Shown here: positions 1-5,132 of the stretch, piece after piece
Position numbering within the stretch: the first letter of the stretch is position 1
How the letters are laid out: every line of letters starts with the position of its first letter
NCBI GenBank assembly: GCA_015228895.1
Contig: JADGCR010000167.1
Location: 1 to 5,132 of the forward strand
From: Magnetococcales bacterium
GTDB lineage: Bacteria > Pseudomonadota > Magnetococcia > Magnetococcales > Magnetaquicoccaceae
Reading direction: 5' to 3'
Length of the DNA: 5,132 bases
Notes under the pieces: generated by a model
Seen by the model: only the letters and a program-made list of their open reading frames with translations
What the model was told of the DNA's origin: nothing
Databases searched by the model: none
Program-made: the position numbers and the translations under genes

Positions 1-566
1 CTGAACAACGCCCCCAGATTGTTGTACACCCCCGCATGGTCCGGTTGCAGGAGCAGGGCCTGACGGTATGTAGCCTCCGCCAGATCCAACTCTTTTTGTT
101 GTTTATATAGATTGCCGACATGAACGAAGGTCTCGACACTCTCCGGCAGCAGACGCAACAGCGCCTGATAGCGGCGTTGATCGAGGAGAATCCGGCTTAA
201 ATTGCCCAGAGCCTCGCCATGGTCGGGCGCGAGATGCAAAGCCTGGAGATAGGCCTCTTCCGCCTCCGGATAGCGCCGCTGGAGGGCCAGCAGGGTGCCC
301 AGGTCACAATGCAGATTGGCCCCCCCCGGGTTGAGACTCAGGGCGTGACGCAAGCAGGTTTCGGCTTGTGGCAGTTGGCCCAGTTCCAGATGGACCAGGC
401 CCAGCAGACAATGGGCTTCGTCGTCCTCCGGCGCACAGGAGGCCGCTTTTTGCAGGCAGGAGAGCGCCTCGGCCATCCTGCCCTGCTGCTTGAGAGACCA
501 GCCCAGCCCTTTCCAGTCCGGACCGTCAGCCGGGGAACTCAAATCTTCGGTTGCAGTTGTGGCCAT
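1..566 (-). CDS. Tetratricopeptide-repeat protein, N-terminal part; 3' end outside window
   Basis: Reading from the ATG at 566 gives 188 residues without a stop up to the left edge. Apart from a short Ser/Thr/Pro-containing leader, the visible part is built of TPR-like 34-residue units. Approximate repeats are residues 15-48, 49-82, 83-116, a shortened unit at 117-143, 144-177, and the start of another (YNNLGALF). Each full unit has the usual pattern, for example LG at positions 7-8, A near 20, Y or L near 24, AL near 27, and P at 32 (LSLNP, LHLAP, LLLQP). No signal peptide or membrane segment is seen, so the visible part is probably cytoplasmic. TPR arrays bind proteins; the partner and any C-terminal enzyme domain cannot be seen. 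The gene begins inside pgsA in another frame. A TTG at 542, forming TTGA with the pgsA stop, is a credible alternative start that would remove eight residues. Confidence 0.85.
   Translation of the reverse strand, partial: MATTATEDLSSPADGPDWKGLGWSLKQQGRMAEALSCLQKAASCAPEDDEAHCLLGLVHLELGQLPQAETCLRHALSLNPGGANLHCDLGTLLALQRRYPEAEEAYLQALHLAPDHGEALGNLSRILLDQRRYQALLRLLPESVETFVHVGNLYKQQKELDLAEATYRQALLLQPDHAGVYNNLGALF
320..327. repeat. Homopolymer run of eight C (eight G on the coding strand)
   Basis: Eight consecutive C on the plus strand read as CCG-GGG-GGG-GCC on the coding strand, encoding P80-G81-G82-A83 at the turn between two TPR units. The frame is intact here and the repeat pattern continues on both sides, so no frameshift has occurred in this sequence. 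Runs of this length can slip during replication or sequencing. Confidence 0.9.
539..566 (-). other. pgsA-TPR gene overlap with two candidate starts
   Basis: The TPR frame has an ATG at 566-564, giving a 28-base overlap with pgsA, and a TTG at 542-540 that shares bases with the pgsA stop TGA (541-539) in the form TTGA. The second layout repeats that of lgt-uvrC. Neither start has a strong Shine-Dalgarno sequence. The TPR homology begins only about ten residues after the TTG, so the sequence does not decide between them. Confidence 0.6.
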
Positions 567-1087
567 GCCGCAACCAGATAGCTGTATCCGGACCACAAGG
601 AGAGAATCGCGGCCAGCACCAGAAAGAACAGCCCCGGCCAGTGGAACGGCACTCCGAAGAGCCCATCCTGCACCAACAGCATGATGATGGCGGTCATCTG
701 GAAGCCGGTCTTCCATTTGGCCAGCACCGACACCCGGATGGAGACCCCCAATCCGGCCATCCGTTCCCTGAGGGCCATGATGGTGATCTCCCGCGCCAGG
801 AGGATCAGGATCAAAAGGAGAGGCGCCCGACCCTGGGCCAGCAGCAACACGAAAGCCGAGATCACCAGAAGCTTGTCCGCCACCGGATCGAAGAAACGTC
901 CGAAATCGGTCAACATCCCCTTGCGGCGGGCGTAATAGCCGTCGGCCCAGTCCGTCAGGGCGGCCAGACTGAACAGCGACGCGGACAAAAGCAGACCCCA
1001 TCGGTCCGGCAGATAGGAAAAACCGATAAAAAAAGGAATCAGGGCGATGCGTGTCGCAGTCAGCAGATTGGGAAGGTTCCAGGACAT
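539..1087 (-). CDS. pgsA: CDP-diacylglycerol-glycerol-3-phosphate 3-phosphatidyltransferase
   Basis: PgsA is an inner-membrane enzyme that joins CDP-diacylglycerol and glycerol-3-phosphate to form phosphatidylglycerophosphate, the committed step to phosphatidylglycerol and cardiolipin. The full CDP-alcohol phosphotransferase motif is present: D46-x2-D49-G50-x2-A53-R54-x8-G63-x3-D67-x3-D71. About four to six hydrophobic segments flank it, and NLPNLLTATR near the N terminus matches the family. The 182-residue length is normal. I start at the ATG at 1087, which gives MSWNLPNLL. An in-frame TTG at 1093 would add two residues; the ATG fits the family better and has a weak purine stretch (ACGAG) about 6 bases before it. 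The substrate is assigned from close similarity to PgsA and from the conserved uvrC-pgsA pairing. Other members of the superfamily share the motif, so the exact head group is slightly less certain than the family. The last 28 bases overlap the start of the TPR gene. Confidence 0.93.
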   Translation of the reverse strand: MSWNLPNLLTATRIALIPFFIGFSYLPDRWGLLLSASLFSLAALTDWADGYYARRKGMLTDFGRFFDPVADKLLVISAFVLLLAQGRAPLLLILILLAREITIMALRERMAGLGVSIRVSVLAKWKTGFQMTAIIMLLVQDGLFGVPFHWPGLFFLVLAAILSLWSGYSYLVAAWPQLQPKI

Positions 1088-1099
1088 GGTCAACTCGTC

Positions 1100-2971
1100 T
1101 CAGACGGTTTCCCGGCTCTCCTGCAAAAACTGGACGATGGAAACGGCCAATGTCGCAGAGATACCGGGCGTGGATGCCAAATCATCAACTTGTGCTTCCC
1201 GGATGGCCCGCACGGAACCGAACCGACGCAAAAGTTCTCGTTTTCTTGTGGGACCAACGCCCGGAATGCGATCCAGCAGCGAACGGACCGCGCCTTGCTC
1301 CCGTTTGCTCCGGTGAAACGCCACTGCGAACCGATGCGCCTCGTCCCGGATGTTCTGCAACAGAAACAGCGCCGGGGATCGTTCAGGCAGTATAATCGGT
1401 TCCGGGCGTCCCGGCAAGAAAAGGGTTTCCTTGCCCGCGTCCCGGTCCGGCCCCTTGGCCATGGCGCAGAAGGTCACACCGGTGATCCCCCGTTCGCAGG
1501 CCACGGCCAGCACCGCGTGCAACTGTCCCTTGCCCCCATCGAGCAGCACCAGATCCGGCCAGGGTGACTCTTTGCCGCCGGTCTCCTCCTCCTGCGGGGG
1601 TCGCTCCCCGCTTTTGAAACGGCGGGCCAGCACTTCCGCCATACGGGATGTATCGTCCACCGCGGCGGGATTCTTGATGGAAAAACGCCGGTAATCCCGT
1701 TTCAGCATCCCCTCGACCCCGAAAACCGCCAGGGAGGCCACCGGGAAGGCGTCCTGGAAATGCGAGACATCATAGGCTTCGATCCGTTCCGGGGGGTGGG
1801 GCAGATCCAGCAGTTCCGCCAGTTCCTGCAACAGGCGCCGGTTGGCCCGCTTGCCGCTCATGCGGCGCAGTTTGGCGGCCTCGGCGTTGGCGACGGCCAG
1901 TTCCACCAACCGTTTCTTCTCCCCGCGCACCGGGAGACGCAACCGCACCGCCCCTCCCCGAAGACGACTCAACCCTTCCTCCAGCCACGCCCCTTCCGGA
2001 AGGGGGAGATTGACCAGAATCTCCGGCGGTGGGAGCGGAGCGTCCTCCCCCGGCGCGTAAAACTGGGACAGAAAGGCTTCCAGGGTCAAGGCGGGGTCCA
2101 GATCCTCGGTGTTTTCTGGAAAGTGGGCCTGATTGCCCAGATTGACCCCGTTGCGCACAAAAAAGAGCTGAATGGCGGTGGGGCCATCGCTGGTGGTGGC
2201 GCAGACGATATCCAGATCGACGGTTTCCGCCAGGTTCAGCCGCCGTTGGGTCTGCACATAAGTGATCGCCTTGATGCGATCCCGCAGACGGGCCGCCTCC
2301 TCGAACCGACGCTGATTGGCCGCCTCCCACATGGCCTGGGAGAGTTTGTCCGTCAACTGGCGGTCGCGCCCTTCCAGGAACAGCATCGCCTCCCGCACCC
2401 GGGCGGCGTAGGTCTCCCGATCGATCGACCCCATGCAGGGGGCCAGGCAGCGCTTGATCTGATATTGCAGACAGGGACGCTGCCGACTGGAGAACTGCCG
2501 CTCCTCGCACTGACGCAAGGGAAAGATGGACTGCATCCATTTCAGGGTGGTGCGCACGGCGTGCACACTGGGATAGGGGCCGAAATAGCGCCCCCCTCCC
2601 TGACGCGGCCCGCGATAGAGGGTCAAACGGGGATAGGGGTGGTCCAGGGAGAGATGCAACCAGGGGTGGGACTTGTCGTCCTTGAGCAGGACGTTGTAGG
2701 GAGGCTGAAGCTGGCGAATGAGATTGGCTTCCAGGATCAGCGCGTCCTGCTCGGTGGGGGTGATGACGATGAGCAGTTCCCCGGCTTTGGCCAACATGGC
2801 GCGGGTTCTGGGGGAGACCGTCCCGTGAAAATAGGAGAGCACCCGTTTTTTCAGGGATTTGGCCTTGCCCACATACAAGACCGCGCCCCCGTCATTCAGG
2901 AAACGGTAGACACCTGGACTCTCCGGCAGGGAAGCGGCCTCGTGGAACAGGGGGTGCGTCGGGTCGCTCAA
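1100..2971 (-). CDS. uvrC: Excinuclease ABC subunit C (UvrC)
   Basis: UvrC makes both incisions around a DNA lesion after recruitment by UvrB, in nucleotide excision repair. Numbered from the TTG at 2971 it has 623 residues, normal for the family. The N-terminal GIY-YIG nuclease (about 14-95) carries GVY (20-22), YVG (33-35), R43 and E81, which fit the 3' incision site. Four cysteines, C155, C167, C175 and C179, have the 12/8/4 spacing of the UvrC iron-sulfur ligands. The UvrB-binding UVR motif lies at about 208-236. The RNase H-like domain for 5' incision holds D401 in YDVSHFQ, D478 in LLDGGKGQ and H546 in DEAHRF. A tandem helix-hairpin-helix DNA-binding region (about 564-620) includes IPGVG and TPGIS. 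Every catalytic residue looks intact. The same frame stays open upstream to 3184, but that part lies inside lgt and shows no UvrC similarity. The gap to pgsA is 12 bases. Confidence 0.97.
   Translation of the reverse strand: MSDPTHPLFHEAASLPESPGVYRFLNDGGAVLYVGKAKSLKKRVLSYFHGTVSPRTRAMLAKAGELLIVITPTEQDALILEANLIRQLQPPYNVLLKDDKSHPWLHLSLDHPYPRLTLYRGPRQGGGRYFGPYPSVHAVRTTLKWMQSIFPLRQCEERQFSSRQRPCLQYQIKRCLAPCMGSIDRETYAARVREAMLFLEGRDRQLTDKLSQAMWEAANQRRFEEAARLRDRIKAITYVQTQRRLNLAETVDLDIVCATTSDGPTAIQLFFVRNGVNLGNQAHFPENTEDLDPALTLEAFLSQFYAPGEDAPLPPPEILVNLPLPEGAWLEEGLSRLRGGAVRLRLPVRGEKKRLVELAVANAEAAKLRRMSGKRANRRLLQELAELLDLPHPPERIEAYDVSHFQDAFPVASLAVFGVEGMLKRDYRRFSIKNPAAVDDTSRMAEVLARRFKSGERPPQEEETGGKESPWPDLVLLDGGKGQLHAVLAVACERGITGVTFCAMAKGPDRDAGKETLFLPGRPEPIILPERSPALFLLQNIRDEAHRFAVAFHRSKREQGAVRSLLDRIPGVGPTRKRELLRRFGSVRAIREAQVDDLASTPGISATLAVSIVQFLQESRETV
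2968..2971 (-). other. TTGA stop/start overlap, lgt-uvrC (decides the uvrC start)
   Basis: On the minus strand these bases read TTGA. They give a TTG start for uvrC (2971-2969) and the lgt stop TGA (2970-2968). The layout mirrors the two ATGA junctions upstream. The only purine-rich element before it is GGAAA, within about 7 bases of the TTG. TTG is chosen because UvrC homology starts a few codons later and no in-frame ATG lies between here and that homology. Confidence 0.75.
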
Positions 2972-3747
2972 GGTTTCCGGGGACGGGAGAAGAGGATCAG
3001 GCCCAACCCCAGAACGAGCATGGGCAGACTCAGCCACTGGCCCATGGTGAGTCCCAGGGAGAGAATCCCCAGATGGGCGTCCGGCTCCCGCACCAACTCC
3101 ACCAGCAGACGGCAGATGGCGTAACCCGTCAGAAACACCCCGCCCAGAAACCCGGATCCTCTGGGCACCCGTCCCAGCCACCACAACAGGACAAACAGGA
3201 AGAATCCCTCCAGGGCCGCCTCATAGAGTTGGCTGGGATGACGGGGGAGCGGCCCCGCGCCTGGAAAAACCACGCCCCAGGGCAACTCGGTGGGACGCCC
3301 CCACAACTCCCCGTTGATGAAATTGCCGATGCGCCCCAGAAACAGTCCCACCGGGGTGACGGTGGCCAGCAGATCCCCCAGGGCCAGAAAAGGTATTCCC
3401 TGTCTCCTGCCGAAGAGATAGCCCGCCAGCAGCACCCCCAGCAACCCGCCGTGAAAGGACATCCCTCCTTCCCAGACCCGGAACATGGCCAACGGATTGG
3501 AGAAATAATAGTCGAAGTGGTAAAAGAGGATATACCCCATCCGTCCCCCCAGGATCACCCCCAGCAGGGTGAACATCATCAGGTCCGCCACCCCCTCCGG
3601 GGAGAGGTTCATGGCCTGGCGTCTGGCCAGGAGCTTCAGCAGAGGCCAACCCAGGACAAAGGTGAGGGTGTACATCAGCCCGTACCAGCGTATGGCAACA
3701 GGTCCGATCTGCAACAGAACCGGATCGATCTGGGGAAAAACGATCAT
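2968..3747 (-). CDS. lgt: Phosphatidylglycerol-prolipoprotein diacylglyceryl transferase
   Basis: Lgt is an inner-membrane enzyme that moves a diacylglyceryl group from phosphatidylglycerol to the lipobox Cys of prolipoproteins, the first step of lipoprotein maturation. At 259 residues it is slightly short but normal for the family. The chain has about seven hydrophobic segments, beginning near residues 17-40 and ending near 231-253. The family signature GRIGNFINGELWG spans residues 138-150. Residues matching known essential positions in E. coli Lgt are visible: H99 in GGMSFHGG (H103), R139 in the signature (R143), and Y208 and R212 near the C terminus (Y235 and R239). HPSQLYEA (169-176) is also conserved. 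The start is fixed by the ATGA overlap with pheA. The TGA stop overlaps the proposed uvrC TTG start. The PgsA encoded two genes downstream makes the precursor of Lgt's lipid donor, which may explain the grouping, though this could be chance. Confidence 0.98.
   Translation of the reverse strand: MIVFPQIDPVLLQIGPVAIRWYGLMYTLTFVLGWPLLKLLARRQAMNLSPEGVADLMMFTLLGVILGGRMGYILFYHFDYYFSNPLAMFRVWEGGMSFHGGLLGVLLAGYLFGRRQGIPFLALGDLLATVTPVGLFLGRIGNFINGELWGRPTELPWGVVFPGAGPLPRHPSQLYEAALEGFFLFVLLWWLGRVPRGSGFLGGVFLTGYAICRLLVELVREPDAHLGILSLGLTMGQWLSLPMLVLGLGLILFSRPRKP
3744..3747 (-). other. ATGA stop/start overlap, pheA-lgt
   Basis: On the minus strand these bases read ATGA. They combine the lgt start (3747-3745) with the pheA stop (3746-3744). 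No clear Shine-Dalgarno sequence is visible in the 20 bases before the lgt ATG, which suggests that lgt translation depends on ribosomes arriving from pheA. The overlap is seen directly; the coupling is inferred. Confidence 0.85.
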
Positions 3748-4592
3748 GACTTGGAATGCCCGTTGGTGGCTTCAGGGTAGCTGCCCAGGATTTTCAGGCT
3801 GCTGGTGAAAAATTCCAACTCCTCCAGGGCCAGTTTGCAGGGTTTTTCCGAGGGTCGGCCCTGAAAGTCCAGATAGAAGTGGTACGACCAGGGTGTGCCG
3901 GGGACGGGACGGGACTCCAGCCGGGTGAGATTGACCCCGTTGGTGGCAAAGCCCCCCAGACATTTGTACAACGCCGCCGGGATGTTGCGCACCTCGAAGA
4001 CCAGACTGGTTTTGCAGGGCACATCCTTCGGCGGGGAGATCCGTTCCTTGACGATGAGCAGAAAGCGGGTGGTGTTGAGGTGACTGTCCTGGACATCCCG
4101 CGCCAGGATGTTCAGGTCGTACAGTTCGGCGCACAATTCGGCGGCGATGGCGGCTTCCATGGGATCGCCCCGCCGGGCCACGTCGCTGGCGGCCCCGGCG
4201 GTATCGTAGACCGCGTGCCAGGACCAGCCGTGCTTGCGAATGAAGGTGCGGCACTGGGCCAGAGCCTGAGGGTGGGAGTAGACCGCCTGCAGACCATCCA
4301 GGGTGGCGCCGGGCAGACCCAGCAGACAGTGGCGCACCCGCAGATAATACTCCCCCAGGATATGCAGATTGTAGACCGCCAACAAATCGTAGCTGTCGCT
4401 CACCACCCCGGCGATGCTGTTTTCCACCGGGATCATGCCCACATCCGCCTCCAGTTCGTCCACCGCCTGGAACACCTCCTCGAAGGTGCGACAGGGAATG
4501 GTATGGCAGCCCGGCAGGGACTCCCGGCAGGCCTGCTGGCTGTAAGCGCCCCGCTCCCCTTGAAAGGCCACGGTTTTTCTGATTTCTTTCAT
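3744..4592 (-). CDS. pheA: Prephenate dehydratase (monofunctional, with C-terminal ACT domain)
   Basis: This 282-residue cytoplasmic enzyme converts prephenate to phenylpyruvate, with loss of water and CO2, in phenylalanine synthesis. The PDT domain covers about residues 7-180. It shows the N-terminal FQGERGAYSQQA motif (10-21), PVENS (55-59) and the catalytic TRF motif within NTTRFL (T175-R176-F177). An ACT domain follows (about 193-275) with the ESRP motif (226-229), part of the usual phenylalanine-sensing site. There is no N-terminal chorismate mutase domain, so this is the stand-alone form and not the fused P-protein of enterobacteria; 282 residues is normal for that form. The other regulatory motif, GALV in well-studied PheA, reads A206-A-L-Y here, so feedback behaviour may differ. 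The ATG at 4592 is supported because the homology begins at once and it overlaps the kinase stop. The 3' end overlaps lgt by 4 bases. The identification is firm; the regulatory effect is inferred. Confidence 0.97.
   Translation of the reverse strand: MKEIRKTVAFQGERGAYSQQACRESLPGCHTIPCRTFEEVFQAVDELEADVGMIPVENSIAGVVSDSYDLLAVYNLHILGEYYLRVRHCLLGLPGATLDGLQAVYSHPQALAQCRTFIRKHGWSWHAVYDTAGAASDVARRGDPMEAAIAAELCAELYDLNILARDVQDSHLNTTRFLLIVKERISPPKDVPCKTSLVFEVRNIPAALYKCLGGFATNGVNLTRLESRPVPGTPWSYHFYLDFQGRPSEKPCKLALEELEFFTSSLKILGSYPEATNGHSKS
4589..4592 (-). other. ATGA stop/start overlap, kinase-pheA
   Basis: Read on the minus strand, these four bases are ATGA. They hold the pheA start ATG (4592-4590) and the kinase stop TGA (4591-4589). 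This arrangement favours re-initiation by the ribosome that has just ended the upstream gene. The nearest purine-rich stretch, GGAAG, lies about 15 bases before the ATG, which is too far for a good ribosome binding site. Coupling is an inference. Confidence 0.85.
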
Positions 4593-5132
4593 GATGCGTT
4601 ATTTTCGCTTCCGTTAATGGGCTTAAGGGCTTTGGCCAGGGCATGACGCTGCGCGACACGAGCCGCTCGCATGGCGTCCACCTGTCCCGCCATGGACAAC
4701 AGGTCGCCGGCGCGGTAGGGTTTGGAAAAGAAGTCGTCCATGCCCGCCTCCAGACAATGTTTGCGGAGCACCTCCCGGTTATGGGCCGTCACCCCGACGA
4801 TGGGCAGATCCGGATCCACGCGCTCCTTGCCGGCCCGAATCCGTCGGGTGGTTTCGATACCGTTCAGGCGGGGCATCTGGATATCCATGATGACCAGATC
4901 GAATCCATCGCCCAATCGCTTCAACGCCTCATTGCCGTCACCTGCCGTAGTGACAGAGTGTCCGGCGTTTGTCAAGATGCGTTCGGCCAATAATTGATTG
5001 TCCAGGTTGTCTTCCACCAGCAGGATCCGGAGGGACCGGCCCTGCCCGACCGCCGCGACCGCCGGGGTGGAAGGCGCGCGGGGCATGGCACCCTGGAGAG
5101 CGAAGGGGAGGATGACGGAAAAGGTGCTCCCC
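4589..5132 (-). CDS. Hybrid sensor histidine kinase, C-terminal part (end of ATPase domain plus receiver domain); 5' end outside window
   Basis: The frame is open to the right edge. Its first visible residues, GSTFSVILPFAL (about 5131-5096), match the closing strand of a histidine kinase HATPase_c domain, whose usual form is GSTFxxxLP. The ATG at 5086 is therefore an internal Met and not the start of a stand-alone response regulator. A Pro/Ala-rich linker of about 20 residues follows, then a receiver domain. Counting from the Met at 5086, the acidic pair is E25-D26 in LLVEDN, the phospho-acceptor is D68 in VIMDIQMP, the switch Thr is T100 in VGVTAH, and the conserved Lys is K122 in FSKPY. All key receiver residues are present, so phosphotransfer is expected to work. 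The protein ends about 25 residues after the receiver fold with no Hpt domain, so any onward relay would need a separate Hpt protein. The sensory and dimerisation parts are not visible, so the signal is unknown. The stop overlaps the pheA start by 4 bases. Confidence 0.93.
   Translation of the reverse strand, partial: GSTFSVILPFALQGAMPRAPSTPAVAAVGQGRSLRILLVEDNLDNQLLAERILTNAGHSVTTAGDGNEALKRLGDGFDLVIMDIQMPRLNGIETTRRIRAGKERVDPDLPIVGVTAHNREVLRKHCLEAGMDDFFSKPYRAGDLLSMAGQVDAMRAARVAQRHALAKALKPINGSENNAS

Noticed and set aside
90..106. Possible slippery site for programmed frameshifting (AAACAACAAAAAG on the coding strand)
   Set aside because: The A run is one base short of the A-AAA-AAG heptamer, the TPR pattern continues in the same frame, and no following stem is evident.
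219..581. A 120-codon plus-strand frame over the TPR gene
   Set aside because: The minus strand encodes a regular TPR pattern over the same bases; the plus-strand translation shows no pattern of its own.
1088..1099. Promoter or terminator between uvrC and pgsA
   Set aside because: The gap is only 12 bases with no stem or T run, too short for either element.
551..1567. A 338-codon open frame on the plus strand opposite pgsA and the end of uvrC
   Set aside because: Its composition is rich in Gln, His, Arg and Gly with no domain pattern, and it runs across two well-identified genes on the other strand.
1760..3124. A 454-codon open frame on the plus strand opposite uvrC
   Set aside because: It lies wholly antisense to a uvrC gene with intact catalytic motifs, has no recognisable domain, and is typical of long antisense frames in GC-rich coding DNA.
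3756..4646. A 296-codon plus-strand frame and a 295-codon minus-strand frame (3772-4659) over pheA
   Set aside because: Both are shadows of pheA, which carries clear TRF and ESRP motifs in its own frame.
4589..5086. A stand-alone single-domain response regulator starting at the ATG at 5086
   Set aside because: The frame continues upstream without a stop and encodes the typical end of a histidine kinase ATPase domain, so the receiver is part of a hybrid kinase.

Overview
This window is a compact, GC-rich (by eye about 60%) bacterial chromosomal segment. Six genes all lie on the minus strand, so the reading direction runs from base 5132 down to base 1. In order of transcription they are: the C-terminal end of a hybrid sensor histidine kinase (cut by the right edge), a monofunctional prephenate dehydratase (pheA), prolipoprotein diacylglyceryl transferase (lgt), excinuclease subunit UvrC (uvrC), a CDP-alcohol phosphatidyltransferase of the PgsA type (pgsA), and the N-terminal part of a tetratricopeptide-repeat protein (cut by the left edge).

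Packing is extreme. The kinase/pheA and pheA/lgt junctions are both 4-base ATGA overlaps. The lgt/uvrC junction is a 4-base TTGA overlap if uvrC begins at the TTG where its homology begins. uvrC and pgsA are 12 bases apart. The TPR gene begins inside the end of pgsA. There is no intergenic space to hold an internal promoter, terminator or RNA gene, so the six genes look like part of one longer transcript with translational coupling. No stretch over 300 bases lacks a gene.

The genes do not form a single pathway. They cover phenylalanine synthesis, lipoprotein maturation, nucleotide excision repair and phosphatidylglycerol synthesis, with signalling and TPR proteins at the ends. Two links are real: uvrC-pgsA is a widespread proteobacterial gene pair, and PgsA supplies the phosphatidylglycerol that Lgt uses as diacylglyceryl donor. 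The gene set suggests a Gram-negative bacterium, most likely Pseudomonadota. A deep-branching lineage such as Magnetococcia is only a guess and cannot be shown from this sequence.

No mobile element, CRISPR array, tRNA, rRNA or new defence-like system is visible. The points worth a second look are small: alternative starts (TTG within TTGA), the overlap chain, a substituted regulatory motif in PheA, an eight-G run and a shortened repeat in the TPR gene, and the coupling of a signalling gene to housekeeping genes.
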